Part shown: in pieces, positions 7,751 to 17,100 of the stretch
Numbering within the stretch: the stretch's first letter is position 1
How the letters are laid out: the number at the start of each line of letters is the position of its first letter
Assembly: GCA_015520045.1 (NCBI GenBank)
Contig: WAQW01000021.1
Coordinates: 1-51,283 of the forward strand
Direction: 5' to 3'
Source of the DNA: Thermoplasmata archaeon
GTDB taxonomy: Archaea > Thermoplasmatota > Thermoplasmata > Thermoplasmatales > Thermoplasmataceae
DNA: 51,283 bases
The notes under the pieces: generated by a model
What the model was told of the DNA's origin: nothing
Database searches by the model: none
Seen by the model: only the letters and a program-made list of their open reading frames with translations
Translations under genes and position numbers: made by a program

Positions 7751-9771
7751 GTACCTTTGAAGATAAGGTAAATGGCAGAGGTCTCTTCATAGATGATGTC
7801 AGGTTGCCTGACATGCAATATGTTGCATTTTTCAGGAGTGAGTACGCCAGAGCACGGGTGAAACATGTTAAGGCAGATTTCACTTCGAGAGATCTTCAGG
7901 GAATAGCCGCAGCGGCGGGAGAAGGCTCCGAATCAGATGTCAGAACTCCCTTCAGAGAGCCCATTCTCGCCGGTGATGTGGTCTCATATGTTGGTCAACC
8001 CATTGCTGCTGTGGTGGGTAGGACGAAATATGAGGCTGAGGATAAACTATCAGAAGTGGAGGTTGACTACGAACCTCTGGAACCTCTCGTTGATCCTGAA
8101 GGAGCGATCAATTCAGAGCCAATTCTTCCGGATGCTGAGAGCAACATTATAGCTGAGAACTATCTCGGCAAAGATTTTAATGTGGATGCCAGTGTTGTGG
8201 TTGAGGAGCGTCTGTATATCCCCCGAATTCTGACGAATCCCATCGAGACGCGTGGGCTGGTAGCACATTACGATGGCAACAACCTCACTGTCTGGATTTC
8301 AACCCAGTCGGTGTACAGCATAAAAGAGGCATTTTCACGATCACTTTCCCTCGATCCTGATAAGATTAGGGTTATCCAGGTTGATACCGGTGGCGCATTT
8401 GGCCTAAAAGGAGGTTTCTACCCAGAATATGCCGTGGTCGCACTCATTTCCATGAGAACCGGAAAACCAATGAAATGGATCGAGAGCAGAAGTGAACACA
8501 TCGTGGCATCCAGACCGGGAAGAGGAGCGATCGGTAAGATCAAACTTTACGCTGATACCAGAGGTAAGGTTCTCGGGTTGAAAGGGGACATCATTGTCGA
8601 TGCCGGTGCCTATGACACAGGCATGGGGAGTTTTGCCGCCTCCTATATAGCCTATCAGCTATCGGGCCCATACGCTATTGACAGACAGTATATTCACGCA
8701 GTTTCTGTCGCCACAAATAAGGCTCCCCTTGGGCCTTATCGTGGTGCTGGCCGTCCCGAGGCAGCCTACTTTATGGAGCGTATGATGGACCAACTTGCAA
8801 AAAGGCTTGCCATTGATCCGATCGATGTGCGTCTGAGGAATCTCTCATCTTCCAGCTTTGTTTCACCAACGGGTCTCAAGATCGACCCTGCCAGGCCGTT
8901 CTTTGAGAGAGCACTGCGCGAAATGGAGTACGAAAGGTACAGGGGAATGAAACCGGGCGTGAGTTTCTTCGTCCTTGTGCCAGCTGCAAGTGGGGGAGAG
9001 GGATGTAAAATTACAGTAAGAGATGGTCTTGTGCATGTATGGCTGGGAGGTTCAACACACGGCCAGCGTCACGATCTCCTTGTATCAAAAATAGTTTCCA
9101 GCGAACTTGGTGTGGATCGCGGTTCCATTGTTTATGAACTATCAGATAGTGGAGAGTTGTCGAAGGGAATAGGAGCGTGGGGGAGCAGGACCGCTATTGT
9201 TGGCGGTAACGCCGTGATACAGGCCTGCAGGAAATTAAAAGATGAGATAGTAAAAGAAAAAGGTGGATATTCTCCGTCCATGCTTACGGACCTAAATAAA
9301 TCGGTTGAGGTGTTTGCCGATTTTAGGGGCTCTCTTAACAGCTTCGGAGCAAATCTTGCCACTGTTCAAATAAATGAGCTGAGTCAGGTAGATGTTCTTG
9401 ACGTTGTATGTTACTACGATGTAGGCAGGGCCATCAATGAATCTGTTGTAAGAGAACAGATAGAAGGTGGAACAATTCAGGGAATCGGCCAGGTATTATC
9501 AGAGAAACTCGCCTACGGCAAAGATGGACAGGTTTTAACATCATCCATATCAGATGCCGGGGTATTAAGATCAACCGATTTCAGAGGAAGGATAACAGTT
9601 AAAATAGCCGAGTTTCCTTCCGATTTGCCCCATGGAGCCAAGGGAGTTGGGGAATCACCAACCATCGGGGTACCTCCAGCAATTGTATCAGCAATCGAAA
9701 ATGTTTCCGGGGTGAAGATCCTCAATACCCCTATTGATCCCCTTTCCCTTACAAGGAGGGAAAATGAGTGA
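7747..9771 (+). CDS. coxL: Molybdo-hydroxylase large subunit (form II CoxL-like), short form
   Basis: Molybdopterin-binding catalytic subunit of the xanthine dehydrogenase superfamily. Visible motifs are GGAFGLKGGFYPEYAVVAL, PLGPYRGAGRPEAAYFMERM, GIGAWGSRTAIVGG and the catalytic-Glu segment KGVGESPTIGVPPA near the C-terminus. The active-site loop reads PYRGAGR, the form II pattern. It lacks the AYxCSFR loop of genuine (form I) CO dehydrogenase, so CO oxidation is not supported; an aldehyde, purine or other aromatic substrate is equally likely. At 674 residues it is about 80-100 shorter than typical; the shortening falls around residues 375-430, before GGSTHGQRHDLL. The frame is intact. Its stop overlaps the moaE start. 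Confidence 0.88.
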   Translation: MSTFEDKVNGRGLFIDDVRLPDMQYVAFFRSEYARARVKHVKADFTSRDLQGIAAAAGEGSESDVRTPFREPILAGDVVSYVGQPIAAVVGRTKYEAEDKLSEVEVDYEPLEPLVDPEGAINSEPILPDAESNIIAENYLGKDFNVDASVVVEERLYIPRILTNPIETRGLVAHYDGNNLTVWISTQSVYSIKEAFSRSLSLDPDKIRVIQVDTGGAFGLKGGFYPEYAVVALISMRTGKPMKWIESRSEHIVASRPGRGAIGKIKLYADTRGKVLGLKGDIIVDAGAYDTGMGSFAASYIAYQLSGPYAIDRQYIHAVSVATNKAPLGPYRGAGRPEAAYFMERMMDQLAKRLAIDPIDVRLRNLSSSSFVSPTGLKIDPARPFFERALREMEYERYRGMKPGVSFFVLVPAASGGEGCKITVRDGLVHVWLGGSTHGQRHDLLVSKIVSSELGVDRGSIVYELSDSGELSKGIGAWGSRTAIVGGNAVIQACRKLKDEIVKEKGGYSPSMLTDLNKSVEVFADFRGSLNSFGANLATVQINELSQVDVLDVVCYYDVGRAINESVVREQIEGGTIQGIGQVLSEKLAYGKDGQVLTSSISDAGVLRSTDFRGRITVKIAEFPSDLPHGAKGVGESPTIGVPPAIVSAIENVSGVKILNTPIDPLSLTRRENE

Positions 9772-10268
9772 GCCGGGCGTTGAAAGAGGGAGATTCCCTG
9801 TATGTGGCTCTTAGGGACTCTCCGATAGAAGAGGAAAACAGCTGCGCGAATACTGCGGGTTCCGTGATCGTTTTCAATGGTATTGTTAGATTGTACGAGG
9901 ATGGAGAGGAGATCAATGGCCTATTTTATGAAGCTTACGATGATATGGCCCTAAAGATGCTTCAGAAAATTGCCAGGGACGCTCTCTCAAAGAAAAACAT
10001 TCTGAGTGTGAGAATTCTCCACAGGCTTGGTTTTGTGAGAGTAGGGGAGGTTGCTCTTCTCGTGACGGTGTGTTCTATGCACAGGAGAGAGGGATTTTTA
10101 GCATGTGAGGAGGTTGTGGACAGAGTGAAGGGTGAGGTTCCAATATGGAAGCAGGTTGTGTACTCCTCAGGAAGGAGAGAGTGGAAAGATCCTGAAGGCT
10201 ACCGTGATATGAGAAAGGGTCATGCAATCACAAATGTCGAGCATAGCGATTCCACTGGAATGTTCTGA
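9768..10268 (+). CDS. moaE: Molybdopterin synthase catalytic subunit MoaE
   Basis: Joins with thiocarboxylated MoaD to convert cyclic pyranopterin monophosphate to molybdopterin. MoaE motifs are VIVFNGIVR, LFYEAYDDMALKML, HRLGFVRVGEVALLV, CSMHRREGFLACE, and KGEVPIWKQVVYSSG with the active-site lysines. At 166 residues it fits the family. The start is GTG, giving a GTGA overlap with coxL, and GGAGGG at 9755-9760 lies 7 nt upstream. It is separated from moaD by about 6 kb but coupled to the enzyme operon, so cofactor completion and apoenzyme synthesis are likely coregulated. Confidence 0.93.
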   Translation: MSRALKEGDSLYVALRDSPIEEENSCANTAGSVIVFNGIVRLYEDGEEINGLFYEAYDDMALKMLQKIARDALSKKNILSVRILHRLGFVRVGEVALLVTVCSMHRREGFLACEEVVDRVKGEVPIWKQVVYSSGRREWKDPEGYRDMRKGHAITNVEHSDSTGMF

Positions 10269-10386
10269 ATAATCTCTGTTCTCTCAACAATCTGAACCTC
10301 TACCGAAGGTAGCAACGAAAAGGTAGTATGATTGTTAATGTGGATAAAACATCAGATTCAGCTGAATACGGCATATTCTTCGAATT

Positions 10387-10394
10387 CTTTTAAT
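10387..10394 (+). promoter_or_regulatory. TATA box for dph6
   Basis: TTTTAATG is centred about 26 nt before the ATG at 10417. It supports that start over the in-frame ATG at 10393, which would overlap the box. Confidence 0.45.
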
Positions 10395-10416
10395 GCATTG
10401 CGATATCAGGAATCCC

Positions 10417-11064
10417 ATGAGAGGAATAAGTCTGATGTCAGGTGGAAAAGATTCCTTCCTTGCGAGTATCATTTCAATATCTCAGGGAGTAAAGCTGGAA
10501 TACGCCCTGTCTGTTCTTCCTGAGGAGGAATCTCTAATGTTTCATGTACCAAACATCAGACATAGCCACCGGGTCTCATCCCTTTTGGGTCTTAAGACAA
10601 GATACATTAAAGAGAGGGATTTTGAAGAGTATCTGTCAGGTTTGAGAAATGATGGGATAGAGTGTGTTGTCTCTGGAGCCATTGCATCTGATTATCAGAA
10701 AACGAAAATAGAGAAACTTTGCACCCAGCACGATCTTGTTTCCTGCACACCTCTGTGGAGAAAGGAGCAGGAAACGATTATGATGGAGGTTATGAATTCT
10801 GGCATTGAGGCCATTATCGTTTCTGTTTCAGCAGAGGGTCTCGATACAAGTTTTCTGGGAAGGGTTTTGAATTTCGATCTGTTGAACAGGTTCAGAGAAC
10901 TTATAAAGAGGCGTGAATTCAATATCTCCGGCGAGGGGGGAGAATACGAAACTTTCGTAACCGGCATGAGAGGGTACGGCAACCTCTCTATCCTGAAAAG
11001 CAAGATCCACTGGTCAGGATCGAGTGGTTATCTGGAAATTCTGGAGATCGAGGAAACATCATGA
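10417..11064 (+). CDS. dph6: Diphthine--ammonia ligase Dph6 (PP-loop ATPase)
   Basis: Likely the last enzyme of diphthamide synthesis on elongation factor 2, amidating diphthine with ammonia and ATP. The PP-loop motif SGGKDS is at the N-terminus (MRGISLMSGGKDS). VVSGAIASDYQKTKIE and the family's C-terminal GEGGEYETFVTG segment are clear. At about 215 residues from the chosen start it matches archaeal members. The ATG at 10417 is preferred because archaeal Dph6 proteins begin directly before the first strand, and AGGA at 10408-10411 and a TATA box fit. It ends directly against the convergent radical SAM gene with no intergenic base. Confidence 0.88.
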   Translation: MRGISLMSGGKDSFLASIISISQGVKLEYALSVLPEEESLMFHVPNIRHSHRVSSLLGLKTRYIKERDFEEYLSGLRNDGIECVVSGAIASDYQKTKIEKLCTQHDLVSCTPLWRKEQETIMMEVMNSGIEAIIVSVSAEGLDTSFLGRVLNFDLLNRFRELIKRREFNISGEGGEYETFVTGMRGYGNLSILKSKIHWSGSSGYLEILEIEETS

Positions 11065-12123
11065 CTAAATAGGTTGGCGCTCAACTTCCAGTTGATCCCA
11101 GGTGGGATATTCTTCCACCTCAAAGAGAGCATAGGGTATTTTATTGCGTAAGTTTCTGATCATTTCAGATGAAACCTCAACCCTGTTCCTGGCGTAGTTG
11201 ATACGGTACTCGCCTTTACTCAGGCCAACTTTTCGGAGATCGTTTACGATTTCCTTGATGTTCCCACCCTCCACCGTGCCTTTGACTATCGTACCATCTT
11301 CTGTTATCATGTCGATGTCCTCAGCAATATTTCTGGCTCTTCTGAGCAGCCTGTTCCTCAGCTGAGTACCATCTTTAAAAGAGGCCGAACAGTAATGAAC
11401 ATTATAATCCGGGAACATCTCAATAATTCTCTTCGCAAGATCCTCACTACCGGAGGCTCCAGCGGAGACATCGTTTTTCACATCATATCCTCTCTGCAGA
11501 AGATTAACATAATTTGTTTCAGAGAATTCAAGTTCATTCAGGTTTACGAAGTTGACACCAGATCGCTCTGCGAAGGAAACAAGCTTCTCGAGCCGATCAT
11601 CAAAATTCGGAAGCGAAGGGACCTCAATGCCAACGGAAAGACCCGATTCTATTGCCCAATTGATTCTGTCGAGGTAAACTGAATCATCAGCTCTATCCCA
11701 GATAGTTTCAGGAATGTGAAAGCGTATTTCATCGAGGCCCGCCTCGGCAAGAGATGATATCGATGATCTCGATCCGGTTATCGTGTATAGATGTATGTGA
11801 TGTTCACTCCCAAATTCAGTTTTCAAGAGACTGATATATTTGAGCGTTCTGTCAAGGTATTTCAGAGGATCGCCGCCCGTTATGCCTGTTCCCATAGCGT
11901 CTATCAGTTTTGCCTCCAGGATAATATCATTTATGTTGTGAACGGGCATTTCATCTGCGTAAGAAATATCGGCCACCTTCTTCTCAGATGAGAGCGGACA
12001 GTAAAAACAACCAGCATCGCATCTTCCAGAGACAAAAAGAACCATTTTGGCCCCTAGAGCGCACTGTTTGCAGCCTTCAGGCAGTTCGCCAGAGTACACC
12101 GACCCATCGAAAAATGATTTCAT
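11065..12123 (-). CDS. Radical SAM protein, COG2108-like
   Basis: A radical SAM enzyme of unknown substrate. The cluster motif CDAGCFYC gives Cys35, Cys39 and Cys42, and TGGDPL is the SAM-binding element. An additional upstream CKQC (Cys18/Cys21) before the radical motif suggests a further metal site or structural pair. The 352-residue length and the N-terminal EGCKQCALGAKMVLFVSGRC arrangement resemble the archaeal COG2108 group, described as pyruvate-formate-lyase-activase-like but uncharacterised. The C-terminal 80 residues look like a small nucleic acid-binding add-on (GTIVKGTVEGG), which is inference. It is encoded just downstream of the winged-helix gene and purB on the same strand. Confidence 0.8.
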   Translation of the reverse strand: MKSFFDGSVYSGELPEGCKQCALGAKMVLFVSGRCDAGCFYCPLSSEKKVADISYADEMPVHNINDIILEAKLIDAMGTGITGGDPLKYLDRTLKYISLLKTEFGSEHHIHLYTITGSRSSISSLAEAGLDEIRFHIPETIWDRADDSVYLDRINWAIESGLSVGIEVPSLPNFDDRLEKLVSFAERSGVNFVNLNELEFSETNYVNLLQRGYDVKNDVSAGASGSEDLAKRIIEMFPDYNVHYCSASFKDGTQLRNRLLRRARNIAEDIDMITEDGTIVKGTVEGGNIKEIVNDLRKVGLSKGEYRINYARNRVEVSSEMIRNLRNKIPYALFEVEEYPTWDQLEVERQPI

Positions 12124-12153
12124 CCATGGGCGATTTATTTTGAGTATTAATAA

Positions 12154-12747
12154 TCAATCGAGAAGGGTCTTTTGTGTTTTGCCCCTTGGGAGAGACTGCA
12201 GTTGCCGAATATCAAGCCCATTCAGAAGTGACAGTCGAAGGATCTTTTTAACGATGTTATCCTCCACCCTGAGAGGTTCCATCATTATGTTGCTCTCGGG
12301 AATCGATATGCCAAAACTAGCAAGCTGTTTTATGTACTCTTTTCGCTCAGGTGGGATGACTTTTCTGTAATCCCTGGGAATGCCAACTCCGCACCTCTCA
12401 AGCTCCTTCAGAAAGATCGGCCTGTTGAACAGATCGTTCATAACCATAAGTGCATAATCAGCTTCCCTGTCATCAGACAGTTCCCTCACGGATTCCCCTA
12501 TAATCGCATAGATATCTCTCTTCAGAACATTGTTTACCGAATATATCTTCGATGGTTTGATCTCTCGCTCTTTCAGTATCCCAACATCGGCCAATGCCAT
12601 AAGGTAGCCCGTAAGAGTGAGGCGATGAATCTTCCTGTTGGAATTGGTGAGTTCCTTTAGGACACCTGAGATTGAGTTCTCTCCACCGCTCAGGATCCTA
12701 AGAATGATGTTATTCAACTTTTCTTTATGATCTAGAGTGGAAGCCAT
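12154..12747 (-). CDS. Winged-helix-like protein, purB-linked
   Basis: A 197-residue soluble protein. The N-terminal 75 residues have a winged-helix pattern (LNNIILRILSGG, HRLTLTGYLMALADVGILKE, then the wing-like KPSKIYSVN). This is like archaeal transcription regulators or DNA-binding adaptors. The C-terminal part has no recognised motif. It overlaps the end of purB by 16 nt and is therefore translated from the same mRNA. A role in regulating purine genes is possible but unproven. Confidence 0.6.
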   Translation of the reverse strand: MASTLDHKEKLNNIILRILSGGENSISGVLKELTNSNRKIHRLTLTGYLMALADVGILKEREIKPSKIYSVNNVLKRDIYAIIGESVRELSDDREADYALMVMNDLFNRPIFLKELERCGVGIPRDYRKVIPPERKEYIKQLASFGISIPESNIMMEPLRVEDNIVKKILRLSLLNGLDIRQLQSLPRGKTQKTLLD

Positions 12748-14138
12748 CTTAGTTCCACCACCTTTTCTCTTGCAAGTAATATCGCTTTAGCGGTTTCCCT
12801 GACAGTTTCACTGCATATCCTGCCGGACACACCAAGAAACTTAGAGGGGTTCAGAGCCTTTTTAATATCTTTCTCCGTTATTGCAATAGTCGTAACTGAT
12901 GCAAGAATATTCCTGGCAAAGCCCTCTCCGGATTCCACAGATCGGATGGCCGCCTTTCTTACGATCTCATGCGCATCCTGGCGGGGAATACCCCTAACTG
13001 TCAGGAGCTTTACCACTGATTCTGACATTGCGAGTTTATCTCTCCTGAGATTCTGTCTCATTCTTTTTTCATTTACATAGAGTGAGGAGAGAATGCTGTT
13101 AAGTTTGTGAACAACAAAATCGGTAAGTATCGATGCATATGGAATGGTAAACCTTTCAAGAGCACTGTTAGTAAGATCCCTTTCGTGCCAGTATATCGAC
13201 CCTTCGTACTGGGGGACTATGAGGGTGCGTACCATTCTGGAAAGACTGCACACCGTTTCAGAATCAACGGGGTTTTGCTTAGAGGGCATCGAACTGGAGC
13301 CTACCTGTGATTCCTTGTTGAAAAATTCGTGGATTTCCCCTATTTCCGGCCTCTGTAAATTGCGAATCTCAGTTGCAAGCCTTTCGACGGTCACGACGAT
13401 ATTGTTCAGGATGGATAGAAATTCAATATACCTGTCTCTTCCAACCAGCTGAGTTGGGTTGTTCTCTGCCTTAAGGCCTATGATTTCCATTGCACGTTTC
13501 TGAACCTTTAGTGCCTGCCTTCCCACAAATGCTCCAGTACCCACAGGTCCCATCAGTTTGCCCACCAGAATACGATCAATAGCCTGGAGCATTCTGATGG
13601 TATGCCGCTGAAATTCCGAAAGGAAAACAGCCATTTTCAGGCCAAAAGTGATTGGGCTTGCGTGCTGGCCGTGCGTGCGACCGAGCATTACCGAGTTTTT
13701 GTACTTCGTAACGAGGCTCTGCAATGTTTCCTGAATTTCCACCAGCTTCTCCAGAAAAAGGGCAAGGAACTCCTTTACCTGAAGGGCAGTGGCCGTGTCG
13801 TTCACATCATTGGATGTGAGGCCATAGTGAACAAACGCACCCTCTTTTCCAACCTTCATGGAGAGAACCTTAACCATGGCCATGACATCGTGGTTTATCC
13901 TCCGTTCCTCGTTTTTCACTTCAACAGGTGTTATTTTACCCTCTCTGTAGACCTCGGCGATTTTTTCAGATACGTCTCTTGGGACTATGTTAAAGTCAGA
14001 CTGTGCGCGAGCTGCAGCGTATTCAACAAGCACCATTTTAAGAAGTCTGCTGCTCTCGGAAAAAATATTCTTTACTTCCGGTCTACCATAGCGATAGTCG
14101 ATGGGAGAAACCAGCGAGCTATAATTGTTCTCTAGCAT
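12732..14138 (-). CDS. purB: Adenylosuccinate lyase
   Basis: Catalyses two fumarate-releasing steps: SAICAR to AICAR in purine synthesis, and adenylosuccinate to AMP. The fumarase/aspartase-superfamily signature GSSSMPSKQNPVDSE is intact. VHYGLTSNDVNDTA and MLGRTHGQHASPITFG carry the catalytic base and acid region. At 468 residues it is a normal length. GGAGTGAT lies a few nt upstream of the ATG on the minus strand and is a good Shine-Dalgarno match. The winged-helix gene follows with a 16-nt overlap. Confidence 0.95.
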   Translation of the reverse strand: MLENNYSSLVSPIDYRYGRPEVKNIFSESSRLLKMVLVEYAAARAQSDFNIVPRDVSEKIAEVYREGKITPVEVKNEERRINHDVMAMVKVLSMKVGKEGAFVHYGLTSNDVNDTATALQVKEFLALFLEKLVEIQETLQSLVTKYKNSVMLGRTHGQHASPITFGLKMAVFLSEFQRHTIRMLQAIDRILVGKLMGPVGTGAFVGRQALKVQKRAMEIIGLKAENNPTQLVGRDRYIEFLSILNNIVVTVERLATEIRNLQRPEIGEIHEFFNKESQVGSSSMPSKQNPVDSETVCSLSRMVRTLIVPQYEGSIYWHERDLTNSALERFTIPYASILTDFVVHKLNSILSSLYVNEKRMRQNLRRDKLAMSESVVKLLTVRGIPRQDAHEIVRKAAIRSVESGEGFARNILASVTTIAITEKDIKKALNPSKFLGVSGRICSETVRETAKAILLAREKVVELRWLPL

Positions 14139-14154
14139 TCAATCACTCCAGGCG

Positions 14155-14175
14155 TACTTCTCTTTCATAGAAGTA
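14155..14175. repeat. 7-bp perfect inverted repeat upstream of purB
   Basis: TACTTCT (14155-14161) and AGAAGTA (14169-14175) form a perfect palindrome with a 7-nt spacer. It lies between the purB start and the stop of the upstream surface-protein gene. It has no clear T-tract on the transcribed strand, so an operator for purB is as likely as a terminator hairpin. Confidence 0.4.
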
Positions 14176-14198
14176 TTTTGTGTCTATAACCCAGGAGA

Positions 14199-17100
14199 TC
14201 ATTTTGATCTTCCTTTCGTGTAGACCACGAATATTACACCAAGTCCAACCGCACCAATACCTATGAGTATGTACAGGATCTCTTTGTTTATGTTCCCACT
14301 GGATGAAACAGGAGGCGGAACGACGAAATGGTGCGTTGGTGCAACATAAGTGACTGTGATAGAGAGGTCTTTGCCGTTGACCGTAAATGTACCATATCGT
14401 ACCGTTGCATTGTAGGTTCCAACACTGTAAGTCTCATAGGAATATGTACCATTCACGAGGTTGAGAGTAATATTACTTGATGTTGATGTTTCATTCTTAC
14501 CATTTATGTTAATAGTCCATGTACTGTTGGATGGGAGCCCATTCTCGGAGAACGTTACGTTAAACATAACAGGATGGAAGGAAACATAGAAAGCCTTTCC
14601 GGAGCCAGAAACGTTGAAATATCCGTGATTCGACGAGTTGTAGGTCTTGTTCAGCGATGAAACTGAATACTTGTACGTTCCGTTTAAGAGCGAAAAGCTG
14701 ATAACAGGGCTTGTAGAAGAACCACTGTAAACTGTTCCATTACTGGCAGTTATGTTCACATACCAGATATCGCCGGATGGAAGAGAGTTCGTAAGGGAGA
14801 AAACAACGGGATAGGTGTACAGCCTAAAATTTATAGTGATTACAACACTGGAGCCCTTAATGGAGATAGTGTTATGTGATGGTTGAGGAACGTAGTAGCT
14901 TGCACTATTCACGTTGTAATAATAGGTGCCATTTGTAACGTTGAAACTGATATCTTCACTTCCATATGCCTGTGAGAAGGCACTCCGATATCCGGAGAGA
15001 GAGATCGACCAGATATCCGATGCAGGGAGGCCATGGGGAACGAACTTGAGTTTGTAGAAATTGGGATTGAAATTGATCGTGAGATTAACCTGTGTACCAT
15101 TTACAACTATAAGCCCATCTCCCGGACGAGGATAGAAATTCGATGCCATCACCGCATGGAAAAGATAGGTTCCGTTCTGCAGGGATATCGTGTAATTTTC
15201 GGCCACCGAGGTATAATTTGTCCCGTTCAAAACAAGATACCATTGAGAACCGCTGGGAAGCCCAGTTTCACTTACCTTTACTGAGGTGTAACCGCTTGTA
15301 AAGGTAACGTTGATGATTACCGGCTCTCCTGTAACGTTTTGAATCCCAGACATAATATTGCTCCAGTATCCATCAGCCTCGTTGACCTTGTAGTAGTATG
15401 TACCGTTGAAAGCCATGTACGTTATATTGCTTCCAGTTGGTGATGTGATTGCCTGATTGTTGATAACAACAGTCCACGCCGTTCCCCGGGGTAATCCCCG
15501 CTGATTGAATGTTATTGTAATGGCTTTTTTCTCAAATTTGATAAGATAAACATTCTGCGTGTTTTTGTTAACCGTGATGACATTGGAAAATGAAGATGGG
15601 GAGAACACCCCAACTCTACCGGTAAAGTATCTGTAGGTACCATTGTAAATGGGAATATAGATGGAACCAAACTGGGAATCAAACGTGTGGAGAGACCCAT
15701 CAGGATACAGAAGTGTTATGTTCCACGACACACCAACAGGTAGGCCAACCTCTGAGAATATTACCGTATTCATGCTAGGAGTGTAATTCACAGGGATGGT
15801 TATCGCTGGAGCGCTTGTACCCGTGATTGTTTTGAAATCAAGGCTATTGACAGGATGAAATTGCCCATCGTCCGTGAACCTGTAAATATAGGTGCCATTT
15901 GGGACATACACACTTATGTTTCCGGTAATTCCACTTGCGTACACGGTATGTCCATCAGGATACAGAAGGGAAACACTCCATGGAAAATGATACGGCAACC
16001 CAGACTCATTAAAGATTAGTTTATGGAAGCTGAACGTAAAGTTGATCATTATCACATGTTCCAGAGAGGTGTTAATCACGCCAGACGTTACGTTAGGATA
16101 ATATGGGCCTACACTGTCAATGAAGTATATATATTCCCCTCCCGGTAGGCCACTAATGATCGCATCCTGGTAGGTTGACGTTCCGTTAACTATCATAGCG
16201 GAGGAGTTGTTGACTGCAACAGTCCATCTCGTTCCAGCAGGAAGTCCACTCTCTATGAACATGATAGAAGATGTGGATCCGGATTCCGAAAGAGAAAGCG
16301 TACGATTAAAGGAGATGTTGATCAGATAAATTCCGTTAACCGCTATGCTCCCAGACGAATTTGTTATCGTGTATCCTGAAATGGGTAAAACGGTGAAATT
16401 ATACGTCCCGGGCATTACTCTGAAATTAATTGTTGTGGTATTGGAATGCTGAACATACGCCTCACCACTCGTTGTATTTACAAGCGTAACAGACCATACT
16501 GCATTCGTTTCACCCGGAATGAAGGAAGGCAAACCCTTCTCCTGGAAAACCACGTGGGAGAATACAGGACTGAAATACACAGGGATGTAAAATTGGTTTC
16601 CATGTAAAGCAACCTGCCCTTGAGATTCGTCAGGCCGGTAGGAAATAGGGGATATGAGAGAGTAATTATATGTCCCATTTCTCAGTAAAAATGAGATCGT
16701 GGAATCTGAGGTATATTTAACAACAGAAATATTCTGCGAGGCATTCTGAACCACAACGCCCCACTCCGTGCCAAAAGATTTCTCAGAGTAGAACGGCAAA
16801 CCAGTCTCGTGAAAAACCAGAAGATAAAGCTTGGAAAAAAATGATACGGAGATTACGGAAGCTGAAGAGTTCACAAAAAATGAGCCCGATGCGGGTGCTG
16901 CATAGTACCCTTCAGGAGCTATTATCGCGTAATTGTAAGTACCCTTAGAAAAATAGAAAGTCAGATTCGGGCTTTTAACGTATCTGATGATTGGAGTATG
17001 TAAGTTGCCAGTGATCTTTATTCCCCATTCGGAAGCGACATTGTTTGTATTAAATTGGGGCAATCCAGTTTCACGGAAAGTTACAGCATACAGCGTGTTC

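Noticed and set aside
7747-9771. Annotation as genuine aerobic CO dehydrogenase
   Set aside because: The CSFR active-site loop of form I CoxL is absent; only the superfamily can be supported.
10300-10312. Small hairpin CTACC-GAA-GGTAG between moaE and dph6
   Set aside because: Only a 5-bp stem with no T-tract; considered as terminator but too short to support.
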